Source: Arcicella gelida (GTDB lineage Bacteria > Bacteroidota > Bacteroidia > Cytophagales > Spirosomataceae). From it: a stretch of DNA of 64,000 nt. Of the stretch, positions 1-9,520 are shown piece by piece. Position 1 is the stretch's first letter, and the number at the start of each line of letters is the position of its first letter. Both the position numbers and the translations under genes were made by a program. The stretch lies in contig NZ_JAYGIL010000023.1 of NCBI RefSeq assembly GCF_034931025.1, forward strand, positions 34,509-98,508, written 5' to 3'. The notes beneath the pieces are model-generated. The model made no database searches. It saw only the letters and a list, made by a program, of their open reading frames with translations, and was not told the origin of the DNA.

Positions 1-884
1 CTACTTATACCAAAGAGATTACAGTTACAGCCGATATGGCTACTTGTGGTGCAATTGCGTTTAATCTTGGAAAAACTGCCACTAATTTCTATTTTGATAA
101 TATCACTTTAACAAAGTACAATGCCACAGGAAGTGTGCAAACAAAAGAAAAAACTGCAGAGCAAAAGAACACACTCATTACCAGTGCTTTGGATAAATGG
201 ATGTCTGGAATGTTGGAGGTAAGTAAACCTTATGTAAAAGCATGGGATGTTGTAAATGAACCAATGGACGATGGCAAACCTTACGAATTAAAAACAGGAG
301 TAGGTAGAACAACAGCTGGTGATGAATTTTACTGGCAAGACTATATGGGTAAAGATTATGGCGTAACTGCTTTTAAATTAGCTCGAAAATATGGTAATGC
401 TGGAGACATACTTTTCATCAATGATTATAACCTGGAATATAGTCTGGATAAATGTCGTGGACTTATTGCTTATGCAAACTATATCGAAAGTAAAGGAGCG
501 AAGGTTGATGGTATCGGAACACAAATGCACATTGACATCAAGTCGGATAAAGCTAAGATTGCAGAGATGTTTAAGTTATTAGCTGCTACTGGCAAATTGA
601 TTAAAATTTCGGAATTGGATATTGGTTTAGGTGGTGCAAAAACAGCAAATGCTACTCAGGAACAGTATAAAGAACAAGCTGAGATGTATAAATACGTTAT
701 TGATAAATATTTTGAGCTAATTCCTGCTGCCCAAAGATATGGTATCACTTTATGGAGTCCGTTAGACAGTCCAGCTAATTCAAGTTGGAGAGCTGATGAT
801 CCAATTGGACTCTGGACGCAACAATATGTAAGAAAAATGGCATATTCTTATGTAGCAGAATCTATTAAAGCAAATATGAAATAG
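1..884 (+). CDS. GH10 endo-1,4-beta-xylanase, 3' part (runs off left edge)
   Basis: The reading frame is open to the window edge (first full codon at base 3), so the gene is cut by the window, not by mutation. The first ~30 residues end like a beta-sandwich carbohydrate-binding module (FYFDNITLTKYN). The rest is the C-terminal half of a glycoside hydrolase family 10 barrel. The acid/base glutamate lies in WDVVNEPM (codon 258-260) and the nucleophile in ISELDIGL (codon 612-614). A binding module directly before this half of the barrel fits the known Bacteroidota design in which a CBM4/22-like module is inserted into GH10. The expected role is cleavage of xylan at the cell surface or in the periplasm; the signal peptide would lie outside the window. 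The neighbouring hybrid regulator probably controls it. The family call is firm; substrate detail is inferred. Confidence 0.93.
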   Translation, partial: TYTKEITVTADMATCGAIAFNLGKTATNFYFDNITLTKYNATGSVQTKEKTAEQKNTLITSALDKWMSGMLEVSKPYVKAWDVVNEPMDDGKPYELKTGVGRTTAGDEFYWQDYMGKDYGVTAFKLARKYGNAGDILFINDYNLEYSLDKCRGLIAYANYIESKGAKVDGIGTQMHIDIKSDKAKIAEMFKLLAATGKLIKISELDIGLGGAKTANATQEQYKEQAEMYKYVIDKYFELIPAAQRYGITLWSPLDSPANSSWRADDPIGLWTQQYVRKMAYSYVAESIKANMK

Positions 885-917
885 CAGTTTAGGTGAAAAT
901 CACTTTGATGAATTTGC

Positions 918-948
918 AATCCCCCACATCTAACGATGATGGGGGATT
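918..948. terminator. Hairpin terminator after the xylanase gene
   Basis: A perfect 9-bp stem (AATCCCCCA with TGGGGGATT) lies 34 bases after the stop codon. A short CATC/GATG inner stem can extend it. It is followed by a modest T-containing stretch, so it is a probable intrinsic terminator. Confidence 0.65.
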
Positions 949-1143
949 TGCTTCAATAAAAGGGTTGAGGTAGATTTAAGAATAAAAGTTACTTTAGTGA
1001 AAATATTGATAGATAAAGATATTTTTAGCTTTTAGAAATAAATTGAAAGTATTATAAATTTACGCTAAAGCATATAGTGTGTTTAGGGGATGACGATGAT
1101 TTTGTACGTCAAACCAATAGTTATTAGGTTAAAGTCTAGGAAA

Positions 1144-4100
1144 ATGAAAAAGCTTTACTTTTTAGTCATTACTTTTTTAGTTGCTCATAGTATTATTGGG
1201 CAACAAAAGGAATATAAATTCATTAATTTCAGTAGCAAAAACGGGCTGACTTCCAATTCTATCAATGCCATCATTAAAGACAAAAATGGCTTTATGTGGT
1301 TTGGTACAGAAGATGGACTCAATAGATTTGATGGACAGAATTTTGTAGCATATCATCATAAAGATAATGACAGCACCAGTATTGGAAGAGGCCCAGTAAC
1401 TGCAATAACACAAGATAAAGTAGGGAATATCTGGTTGGCAACCAATTTTACATTATCTGCTTATAATCTGAATCTGGATTCATTCATTAATTATGACTTT
1501 ACTAAGTTTGGCTGGATTATTAGTTTATGTGCCGACCATTCTGGAAAAATTTGGGTAGGTACTTACTCAGGCTTATTTGTTTTTGACCCTGCAACCCAAA
1601 ATGTCAAAGATTTTAAAGCAAATTCTGCCAAAAAATCCAGTTTAAACTCGAATACAGTACTCAGTATTTTCGAAGATAGCCATAATAATATTTGGGTTGG
1701 AACCGACAACGGATTACATCTTTACAATCGTCAAAAAGGTCAATTTACAAGATTTGAGAAAGATCCAAATCGACCTGACGCTATTCCATATAATCAAATT
1801 AATAGCATTGTTGAGGACAAAAAAGGTAAACTTTGGATTGGTACCAACAGAGGCGGACTCTATGTAATGGATGTAGCAAAAGCTAGTTTTGTCAATTATA
1901 AATCTGATGTAAATAATATAAATGCCTTATCGCATAATCACATTTACAAAATAGTGTTCGATAAAGCAGGTCAACTCTGGGTTGGTTCAGAAGGAAGTCT
2001 TGATATTTTTAACCCACAAACAGGAAAAGCAACTAGAGTAAAGGCTTCGTTGTTAGAACAAAACGGTTTTGTGCCAAGTACAAGTGGACGTTCGGTTAGA
2101 GATATTTACATTGATGATGCAGGTATTTATTGGTTTGCTGTACATCAAGGAGGAGTAAATAAATATGACACAAATCTGACTTTTTTTAACCATAAAAAAT
2201 ATAATTCATACGATCCTAATGGATTGACAGGCAGTTCAGTAATGGCATTTGGTGAAAGTCCTTCGGGTGATGTATTCATAGGAACGGAAGGAACAGGACT
2301 AAATTTATTTAATCATAAAACGGGTCAAATAAAACCTTATCGATTAAAAGAACAAAAAGCAAATGCTTCATCAATAATTGCTTTAGAATCTTCCAGAGGA
2401 ACTCTCTGGGTTGGTACTTATCAGGCTGGTTTATATAGCATTAACATGGCAACTGGGGCTTCGAGGTATTTTCACATACCTAAAAGTAAGACAGACGCTT
2501 CTGATTCTCCCGTAAATTGTTTTAAAACAGATTCTAATGGAAAAGTTTGGATGGGAACCAATGGAAGTGGTGTTCATCGATACGACCCTGTTAGTAATGC
2601 GATAGAGTCAGCAGAAAAGATTTTTCCATTGATTTCAGGACAAAAGTTTCCACTGAACGGTTTCATTACAAGTATCGAACAAGATAAATCGGGCAATTTA
2701 TGGATTGCTTCAAACGGTACTGGTGTAGCTGTATATTATCCAGCTAAAAAACGTTTTCAGGTATTTAATCATAGTAATAGTGGGCTTCCGATAGATAAAA
2801 TACAGAGTATTTTTTGCGACCACGCTGGTAGAATATGGATTGGTTCTTTGGGCGGTGGACTGTGTTTGTACAAAACCAGTACAAATTCCTTTGAACGCTT
2901 TGATGAAAATTATTCATTATCAAACAATGTAATTTATAAAATTTTGGAGGATGAAAACGGGAAAATATGGATTAGCACCAATAAAGGAATTAGTTCTTTT
3001 GACCCTCACAAAAAAGTATTTAGAAATTTTACCTATTACAATGGCGTTCAGCAAAGTACTTTTAATGTTGGTTCAGGTCTGAGAACCTCTGACGGAACCT
3101 TGTTTTTTGGGGGATTAGATGGTTTTAACTATTTCAAATCAGCCAATATTTTTCAGAAAAAGAATGTGCCACCGTTGGTAATTACGAGTCTAAAAATCAA
3201 CAATAAGCAGGTAAATGCTTCTGAAAATGCTGAAATAACAGAGCATATTTCGATAGCTAAAGAAATGATTCTGAGCTATAAACAGAATTTTTCGCTAGAT
3301 TTCATGGCTTTGAATTATACTGTTCCCCATGAAAATAGATATTCTTATAAATTAGAAGGATTTGATAAAGAATGGAATCATGCAGGAACGGCAAACACTG
3401 CCGTTTATACCAATTTAGATCCAGGAGAATATACATTTAGATTGAAAGCTTACAGCGAAGACGGTTCGTGGCAAACACCTGAAAAGGTGATTAATATTAT
3501 TGTAAAACCCCCATTTTGGCGTACTTATTATGCTTATTTCTTTTACTTTTTATTGATTGTTGGCGCTGTTTGGGCTATCAGAAGAAGTTCTATTCAAAAA
3601 TTGAAAAATGAATTTTCCAGAACGCAAGAACGGCTGGAAATGAAACATTTAATTGAAAAAGAGCGACACGATGCCGAGCAAAAAATGGAATTGGAGAAAA
3701 TCAAGATTAAATTCTTGACGAACCTGAGTCATGAATTAAAAACGCCATTGACGCTGGTATTGAATCCGATTGAAAACCTGATGTTTCAAGAAAATAGTAC
3801 AGAAAAGCTTGAAATGCTTAATTTAATAAGTAGAAATGCCAAAAGACTTTTGAATCTAGTAAACCAATTACTTGATTTTAGAAGAATTGAAGCCAATGAA
3901 TTAAACCTGCATAAAACTGAAGGTGATTTGGTCTCGTTTTCTCAAGAAATAGTAGATTCTTTCAAATATATAGCCGTAAGGAAACGGATAAACCTCCATT
4001 TTGTAAGTGCTTATAGTTATTATCAAACAACTTTTGATAAAGATAAATTAGAGCGAATTCTGATTAATTTACTTTCTAATGCCATAAAATTTACCAACGA

Positions 4101-5235
4101 TGGCGGAAATGTAAGCTTTCAGATTGCTGCGGATGGCGATACAGGCGTCAGGTTAATTCTTCGTGATACGGGTATTGGGCTACCGACAGAAATGACGGAC
4201 AAGATTTTTGAAAGATTTTTTCAAGTAAATAACAATGCAGACATATTAAATCAAGGAAGCGGAATCGGTTTATCGATTGCTCAAGAATTTGTAAAACTGC
4301 ATGGAGGAACGATAAAAGTAGAAAGTGAAGAAGGAGTAGGAAGTGCTTTTATTATTTCATTGCCATTGCTTCCAATCACTTTCCAACAAACGACACCTCA
4401 AATAATTATCAAAGAAGAATCGAATCCTATTGAAAGTTTTGCTAAAAATGAGCCTCCTAAAATGGAGATGCCAGTGGTGTTGATTGTAGATGATGATGAT
4501 GATTTACGAGCTTATTTAGTTGAAAGTTTGAAGACAAAATATAAAATTATAGAAGCTTCAGATGGCAGACAAGGCTGGCAAAAAGCATTGGCATGTCATC
4601 CTCAAGTAATCATCAGCGACGTGAATATGCCTGGCATTGATGGGATAGAAATGGTGCGTAAAATCAAAAACGATAACCGAACTAAACATATTCCAGTGAT
4701 TATGCTGACTGTTTTATCTGAAGAAACAGACCAGTTAAAAGGCTTAGAATCAGGTGCTAGTGATTATTTGACTAAGCCATTCAGTTTTCATTTATTAAGT
4801 ATCAAAATAGAAAACTTGCTTAGTTTGAACAGCTTGTTGAAAAACACATATAGTAAGCACATTCAGGTTGAAACACCTGAAACGGAAGTAGTTTCAGAAG
4901 ACGAAAAGTTCTTACTGAAGTTTTCTCGTTATGTTGAAGAGCATATTGAAAATCCTAATCTTTCGATTGAGGAATTAAGCAAAGCGATGTTTGTGAGTAG
5001 AGGAACACTTTATGTAAAAGTATTAAGCTTTACTGGTGAAACGCCAGTTGAATATGTAAGGTCGCTGAAATTAAAAAAGGCACTTTCTCTTTTACAAAAG
5101 AACGATATGAAAATTTCGCAAATAGCTTACTCTGTAGGTTTTTCCAATCCAAATTACTTTGCCAGAGCCTTTAAAGCAAAGTACAATGTATCTCCATCTG
5201 AATACGTGGCACTCAATAAAAATACAGTTGTCTGA
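1144..5235 (+). CDS. Hybrid two-component system sensor/regulator (propeller type)
   Basis: This is a one-protein sensor, kinase and transcription activator of the HTCS type that controls polysaccharide utilization in Bacteroidota. An upstream start at 1090 exists, but the ATG at 1144 gives a clean signal peptide (MKKLYFLVITFLV, cut near IIGQ), so 1144 is preferred (1363 aa). Order: signal peptide; periplasmic two-component-regulator propeller repeats (many IWVGT/LWIGT blades) to ~residue 700; Y_Y_Y domain ~715-785; one membrane helix ~791-815; HisKA with phospho-acceptor His863 in NLSHELKTP; HATPase with GTGIGLP and GSGIGLS boxes; receiver with Asp1159 in ISDVNMPG; C-terminal AraC helix-turn-helix (~1265-1355). 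It follows the GH10 gene on the same strand, so it probably senses xylan fragments. That ligand is inferred. Confidence 0.93.
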   Translation: MKKLYFLVITFLVAHSIIGQQKEYKFINFSSKNGLTSNSINAIIKDKNGFMWFGTEDGLNRFDGQNFVAYHHKDNDSTSIGRGPVTAITQDKVGNIWLATNFTLSAYNLNLDSFINYDFTKFGWIISLCADHSGKIWVGTYSGLFVFDPATQNVKDFKANSAKKSSLNSNTVLSIFEDSHNNIWVGTDNGLHLYNRQKGQFTRFEKDPNRPDAIPYNQINSIVEDKKGKLWIGTNRGGLYVMDVAKASFVNYKSDVNNINALSHNHIYKIVFDKAGQLWVGSEGSLDIFNPQTGKATRVKASLLEQNGFVPSTSGRSVRDIYIDDAGIYWFAVHQGGVNKYDTNLTFFNHKKYNSYDPNGLTGSSVMAFGESPSGDVFIGTEGTGLNLFNHKTGQIKPYRLKEQKANASSIIALESSRGTLWVGTYQAGLYSINMATGASRYFHIPKSKTDASDSPVNCFKTDSNGKVWMGTNGSGVHRYDPVSNAIESAEKIFPLISGQKFPLNGFITSIEQDKSGNLWIASNGTGVAVYYPAKKRFQVFNHSNSGLPIDKIQSIFCDHAGRIWIGSLGGGLCLYKTSTNSFERFDENYSLSNNVIYKILEDENGKIWISTNKGISSFDPHKKVFRNFTYYNGVQQSTFNVGSGLRTSDGTLFFGGLDGFNYFKSANIFQKKNVPPLVITSLKINNKQVNASENAEITEHISIAKEMILSYKQNFSLDFMALNYTVPHENRYSYKLEGFDKEWNHAGTANTAVYTNLDPGEYTFRLKAYSEDGSWQTPEKVINIIVKPPFWRTYYAYFFYFLLIVGAVWAIRRSSIQKLKNEFSRTQERLEMKHLIEKERHDAEQKMELEKIKIKFLTNLSHELKTPLTLVLNPIENLMFQENSTEKLEMLNLISRNAKRLLNLVNQLLDFRRIEANELNLHKTEGDLVSFSQEIVDSFKYIAVRKRINLHFVSAYSYYQTTFDKDKLERILINLLSNAIKFTNDGGNVSFQIAADGDTGVRLILRDTGIGLPTEMTDKIFERFFQVNNNADILNQGSGIGLSIAQEFVKLHGGTIKVESEEGVGSAFIISLPLLPITFQQTTPQIIIKEESNPIESFAKNEPPKMEMPVVLIVDDDDDLRAYLVESLKTKYKIIEASDGRQGWQKALACHPQVIISDVNMPGIDGIEMVRKIKNDNRTKHIPVIMLTVLSEETDQLKGLESGASDYLTKPFSFHLLSIKIENLLSLNSLLKNTYSKHIQVETPETEVVSEDEKFLLKFSRYVEEHIENPNLSIEELSKAMFVSRGTLYVKVLSFTGETPVEYVRSLKLKKALSLLQKNDMKISQIAYSVGFSNPNYFARAFKAKYNVSPSEYVALNKNTVV

Positions 5236-5288
5236 GCTTAGTGCAGGATACAAATGGTTTAGGTATAAGATTTTCCTTAATACCTAAA

Positions 5289-5311
5289 CTAGGCCTTAAA
5301 GTAAGGTCTAG
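5289..5311. terminator. Hairpin terminator after the hybrid regulator
   Basis: A 10-bp stem with one G-T pair (CTAGGCCTTA with TAAGGTCTAG, loop AAG) is followed by GGTTTTATTT, 53 bases after the stop of the hybrid regulator. Confidence 0.7.
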
Positions 5312-5461
5312 GGTTTTATTTAACATAACTATAATTATAAAACAAAAGTCAATAAGGTGTTGTCTGGTATTATAAGGTAATAGTCTTTTTTCTTCTAATA
5401 CTTTAATCTAAAATAGCTACTTTTGAAAATCATCATTTTAATCCAATTATATCATAAAAAA

Positions 5462-8251
5462 ATGAAAAATAATTTTCAGGTTGCTCTTTCAAAATCAAAG
5501 ATTAAAGTTGGTTTAACGTTTACTTTACTGGCATTAGTATTATGTTCTTTTATCGTTTCTGATCCTCAAAAGAAAAAATACTTTATCCAAAAACTTCCAT
5601 TTGTATCATTGGATAGCCTTCCTAAAGTAAAACTTCCTGAAGGTGTTGACCCCAATGATGAAAACTGGAAAGGGATAGATTTAGCTCCGAAACAACCCGT
5701 TCAACCACTTTCACCAGCCGAGGAAGCCAAACATTTTCTTTTACCTCCAGGTTATCATATCCAACCAATTCTTACAGAACCTGCTATTCAACAACCGGGA
5801 GCAATTGCTTTTGATGGAAACGGTAGAATGTATGTGTTGGAGCTTCGTTCGTATATGTTGGATGCCGATTCAAAGAATGAATTAGAGCCAACCAGTAGAA
5901 TTTCACGCTGGGAAGATAAAAATAATGATGGCGTATATGAAACAGGAACAACTTTTATCGACCATTTGATTTTCCCTCGTTTTGTGTTGCCTTATGGTAA
6001 AGATTGTATTCTTACGATGGAATCCGACGCTGATAACGTTTATAAATATACCGACACCAATGGCGACGGGAAAGCGGATAAAAAAGAACTTTTTACTACA
6101 AAATACGGTCGTTCGGGCAATGTTGAACATCAACAAGCTTTTATGTATTATGGCATGGATAACTGGTTATACAGTACTGTAAATGCTTTTAGAGTAAGAG
6201 AAACGCCCAACGGAGTGATTCGTGAAAAAACAGGTTTCAACAGGGCTCAATGGGGAGTTACGCAAGATGAGGATGGTAAACTTTGGTTTCAAGGCGGAGC
6301 AAGTGGCGTGCCTTCATACTTCCAATTTCCGATTCAATATGGCAATTTTGATGTTCCAAACGAATTTGCGAAAGGTTTTGAAATACCTTATGGAGCGGCT
6401 ATTAAACTAGCTGATGTGCAAGGTGGTATGGACGAAGTTCGTCAGCCAGACGGTTCTTTGAATAGAGTAACGGGTTCGGCAGGAAATGACGTTTTCCGAG
6501 GCGACCGTCTTCCAGAAAATATCAAAGGACAATACTTCTATGGTGAACCTGTGGCTAGAATTGTCAGACAAATTAATCCTGTAGTTACTGAGGGACTCAC
6601 TACATTGCACAATGTGTATCAAGATCAAAAATCTGAATTTTTGCGTTCAACCGACCCATTATTTAGACCTGTGGATATGGCAACTGCTCCAGATGGTACA
6701 ATGTACATTGTGGATATGTATCATGGCATTATTCAAGAAGGACAATGGACACAAAAAGGAACATATCTGCGGACTAAAATTGAACAATATCAATTAGACA
6801 AAGTAGTGGGTTTGGGCAGAATTTGGCGAATTACTTATGACGGAAAAGAACGTGATAAAAATCAGCCTAAAATGTTGAATGAAAGTACAACAGCTTTAGT
6901 AAAACATCTGGAACATCCAAACGGCTGGCGGAGAGACGCTGCCCAACAATTAATTGTTTTAAGAAAAGATTTAACTGCCGTTCCTGCTTTAAATGCCATG
7001 GTATTGAACAGCAAAAATACGCAAGCCAGAATACAAGCCTTGTGGTCATTAGAAGGTTTGGGAGCTTTAAAAACAAGCCTTGTTCAAAAATTATTGAAAG
7101 ACTCCTCCCCTCGCCTACGCATTCAGGCTTTGCGTGCCAGCGAAACTTTATATAAAGCTGGTGACAAAAGTTTAGAAGCAAATTACACGGCAAGTTTAAA
7201 TGACCCCAATACGGATGTTGTCATTCAAGCGATGATGACCGCAAAATTTTTGGAATTGCCTGATTTGAATAATAAAATCAAAACGGCAATGGGAAAAAAC
7301 AACGCTGCTGGCGTAAAATTAGTGGGCGAGCAAATTATTGCTCCTGCAAAATCAAGAAACAATGGTCCAGAACTAAGTAAAGAGGAAAAAGAGGTAATAG
7401 CCAGAGGTTCTGTAATTTATAATGAATTGTGTTCGCAATGTCATGGAAATAACGGAATGGGAACTCCTGCGGGTGGCGGAAAGTTGATGGCTCCAGCTTT
7501 GGCTGGTTCACTTCGCATTCAGTCGCATCCAGAATATGCAGTAAGAGCCATCTTGCATGGTATGGAAGGGGCAATTGATGGCAAAACCTACACCGCAGGC
7601 GTAATGGCAAGTATGAAAGACCAATCTGACGAATGGGTTGCGGATGTTGTTTCGTATATCCGAAACGGTTTGTCGAACGATGCTTCATTGATTACGCCTC
7701 AGCAAGTCGCTAAAGTTCGTGCCAAAACGGTTGAACAAAAAACAATGTATCAGCACGATAAACTTTTAAAATTAGTACCAAAAGAAATCCAGCCACAAGA
7801 TGGCTTGAAAGTAAGTGCCAGTCATACAGCTTCTACTCGTATCGGTGGAAATGTTTCTCCTTTGAGTGCCTTTACTTATGAAGGTTGGTCAACAGGTATC
7901 AAGCAGGAAAAAGGAATGTGGTATCAAATTGAATTACCAACTGTCCTTGATTTAACAGAAATTAATTTCAATGCTCCTCAAAACTTTCCAAAAGACTTCA
8001 AGTTTAAGCCCAATACTCCAATTCCATTTATACAAACATATCCGAGAGAATATTTGGTTGAAACGTCTTTGGATGGGACAAATTGGGAAGAGAATATGAA
8101 AGCTCAAAAAGGAACTCAAGGTGATAATACCATTACTTTTAATGCTACAAAAGCCAAGTTTGTCAGAATAAAATTAGAAGGGAATGGTCTAAAAGACGGT
8201 GAAGACATTCCGTGGTCGATGAGGCAATTGAAAATTTATGGGCAGAAATAA
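5462..8251 (+). CDS. Secreted PVC-type heme-binding (CxxCH) protein with propeller, HEAT and discoidin-like domains
   Basis: This belongs to the large membrane-bound-dehydrogenase-like family with PVC-type cytochrome domains. An ATG at 5423 is possible, but 5462 (MKNNFQ...) begins a normal signal sequence with the hydrophobic run FTLLALVLCSFIV, giving 929 aa. Order: sugar-dehydrogenase-like beta-propeller (~100-470, with the calcium-site-like stretch TDTNGDGKADK); alpha-helical HEAT-like repeats (~475-610); a single c-type heme domain starting at Cys657 (CSQCH); a C-terminal F5/8-type carbohydrate-binding fold (~790-929). It is expected to be periplasmic or surface-exposed and to pass electrons from an oxidized sugar or alcohol to its heme. 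The substrate is unknown. It stands alone between terminators; the Tat-exported sugar isomerase-like gene downstream may work with it. Confidence 0.85.
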   Translation: MKNNFQVALSKSKIKVGLTFTLLALVLCSFIVSDPQKKKYFIQKLPFVSLDSLPKVKLPEGVDPNDENWKGIDLAPKQPVQPLSPAEEAKHFLLPPGYHIQPILTEPAIQQPGAIAFDGNGRMYVLELRSYMLDADSKNELEPTSRISRWEDKNNDGVYETGTTFIDHLIFPRFVLPYGKDCILTMESDADNVYKYTDTNGDGKADKKELFTTKYGRSGNVEHQQAFMYYGMDNWLYSTVNAFRVRETPNGVIREKTGFNRAQWGVTQDEDGKLWFQGGASGVPSYFQFPIQYGNFDVPNEFAKGFEIPYGAAIKLADVQGGMDEVRQPDGSLNRVTGSAGNDVFRGDRLPENIKGQYFYGEPVARIVRQINPVVTEGLTTLHNVYQDQKSEFLRSTDPLFRPVDMATAPDGTMYIVDMYHGIIQEGQWTQKGTYLRTKIEQYQLDKVVGLGRIWRITYDGKERDKNQPKMLNESTTALVKHLEHPNGWRRDAAQQLIVLRKDLTAVPALNAMVLNSKNTQARIQALWSLEGLGALKTSLVQKLLKDSSPRLRIQALRASETLYKAGDKSLEANYTASLNDPNTDVVIQAMMTAKFLELPDLNNKIKTAMGKNNAAGVKLVGEQIIAPAKSRNNGPELSKEEKEVIARGSVIYNELCSQCHGNNGMGTPAGGGKLMAPALAGSLRIQSHPEYAVRAILHGMEGAIDGKTYTAGVMASMKDQSDEWVADVVSYIRNGLSNDASLITPQQVAKVRAKTVEQKTMYQHDKLLKLVPKEIQPQDGLKVSASHTASTRIGGNVSPLSAFTYEGWSTGIKQEKGMWYQIELPTVLDLTEINFNAPQNFPKDFKFKPNTPIPFIQTYPREYLVETSLDGTNWEENMKAQKGTQGDNTITFNATKAKFVRIKLEGNGLKDGEDIPWSMRQLKIYGQK

Positions 8252-8266
8252 TGTGATAGCTTTCAG

Positions 8267-8314
8267 CTTTCGGTCATCAGCGGTCAGTGTTTGCTGACAG
8301 TTGATGACTGAAAG
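8267..8314. terminator. Imperfect 21-bp hairpin after the heme protein gene
   Basis: The two 21-base arms around a 6-base loop differ by two G-T pairs and one mismatch. It lies 15 bases after the stop codon. It may act as a terminator, although no T-run follows, and it may also be a dispersed intergenic repeat. Confidence 0.5.
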
Positions 8315-8355
8315 GTCCAGCCTAACGCTTCGCTTAACCAATGTCTATACGGAGA

Positions 8356-9003
8356 TTATTTACATTCACAAGATTCATAAAAGTTTTCAATTATGCTTGA
8401 CGTTTCCTTTAATAAATCTACTTTTTTTATGTGTATTGAAATCAGACCTTTTTTATAAAACTTCTCAGAAAAAGTAAATTCAAAAAACGATATGGAGTTG
8501 TTACTTAAGTCATGATAAATAATATTATTTTGATTTCCTAAACTGTCAAAAATCTTGGTATTACCATTCTTTAGATTTATCAACAGATAGGTATTTAAAA
8601 GCGTATTCGCTTGAGTTGCTCCTGATTTTCTAGATTTGATAATTAAAAAGTCATTTTCTGAATCATTTACCCTGTATATGTTCATATTTTCATCTGTAAG
8701 AATAAAATCGAAGAATTTATCTATTTCTTTTCCTTTGTAAACTCTTTTGTAGTCTTTTACCTTGATTCTCTTTTTCAATTCATCAAACTCGACATAATTA
8801 ACTTTAGCCCTTTTTAATTTCAAAAAGACAATATTATACTGGTCGGTAAACCTTTTTATACAACAATTAAAATCTTGAGTTATTTTTAATGAAACTTCTC
8901 TCTTATGAGGACGTAAATTGACAATAGGAATGTTTGAAAATATTTTATTGTGATTTGTAAACAGTAAAATTACTGTAGCCAAAATAGTGTATATCTTTTT
9001 CAT
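8356..9003 (-). CDS. Hypothetical secreted protein
   Basis: I do not recognise this family. The frame extends upstream to 9114, but the ATG at 9003 gives a classical signal peptide (MKKIYTILATVILLF, cut around NKIFS-N), so 215 aa are assumed. The mature part is rich in Lys, Asn and Phe with many short beta-like stretches. It contains a CC pair (DFNCCIKRF) and ends in FYESCECK, so disulfides are possible. It sits with a small membrane protein gene in a very AT-rich segment bracketed by repeats (see the 8324-9628 finding), which suggests accessory DNA. No function is proposed. Confidence 0.6.
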   Translation of the reverse strand: MKKIYTILATVILLFTNHNKIFSNIPIVNLRPHKREVSLKITQDFNCCIKRFTDQYNIVFLKLKRAKVNYVEFDELKKRIKVKDYKRVYKGKEIDKFFDFILTDENMNIYRVNDSENDFLIIKSRKSGATQANTLLNTYLLINLKNGNTKIFDSLGNQNNIIYHDLSNNSISFFEFTFSEKFYKKGLISIHIKKVDLLKETSSIIENFYESCECK

Positions 9004-9027
9004 TTTACTTATATTATTGCATCTACT

Positions 9028-9209
9028 CTCGCTTGGCGTAGTGTTTTTCACTAGGTCATTGTGTACTGCAATGTTACATTGCAAAAATGCAAGGCATTTT
9101 ATAATTATTCTCAAGTTGTGTACTTCAATACCACTAATCGTTACTTACTGTATGTAGCCTTCTAAGAAAGCTTGACACTCTGACGTAGTCTAAGACTACG
9201 CCAAGCGAG
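9028..9209. repeat. 15-bp inverted repeat pair with nested hairpin
   Basis: CTCGCTTGGCGTAGT at 9028-9042 recurs exactly, inverted, at 9195-9209. The right copy overlaps a 7-bp hairpin CGTAGTC-TAA-GACTACG (9184-9200). The pair encloses the promoter region of the secreted protein gene and the 3' side of the small membrane protein gene. It resembles a degenerate intergenic mobile repeat; no coding capacity is visible inside. Confidence 0.6.
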
Positions 9210-9220
9210 GGAGGGGTATG

Positions 9221-9520
9221 CTATGGTTGATATCCAAGTCCCCAATACATATAGACAAAAAATGCTATGATATTTATTAAAATATATTTGGATGCATTAT
9301 CAATATTTAATGACAATTTAAAGGTCTTTTTAAACAAGACAGCGAATAAAAATATTAGTAAATTTGACAATGAACTTAAAAATATTAATCCCGAAAACAT
9401 TACTCCAGTATAATCTTCAATAAGTAAAAATCTCATATTATAGACAACACTAATATAAATATATAAGAATGCCATTGCATTAAAAATGGCTAAAAGTTTA
9501 ATTATTCTATTAAAATCCAT
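9221..9520 (-). CDS. Small hypothetical membrane protein (three helices)
   Basis: This 99-aa protein has three predicted membrane segments (about residues 8-28, 42-62 and 80-97) with a conserved-looking end WGLGYQP. I do not recognise a family. The start MDFNR is supported because an open minus-strand frame just upstream (from about 9626) ends in codons overlapping this ATG (TGCAATGGATTTTAA), which could mean translational coupling to a degraded upstream gene. It is codirectional with the secreted protein gene further along. The protein may be real but orphan. Confidence 0.5.
   Translation of the reverse strand: MDFNRIIKLLAIFNAMAFLYIYISVVYNMRFLLIEDYTGVMFSGLIFLSSLSNLLIFLFAVLFKKTFKLSLNIDNASKYILINIIAFFVYMYWGLGYQP

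Noticed and set aside
1..35. True start codon of the xylanase at base 36
   Set aside because: The frame is open upstream to the edge and the ATG lies inside a binding module, so the gene is simply cut by the window.
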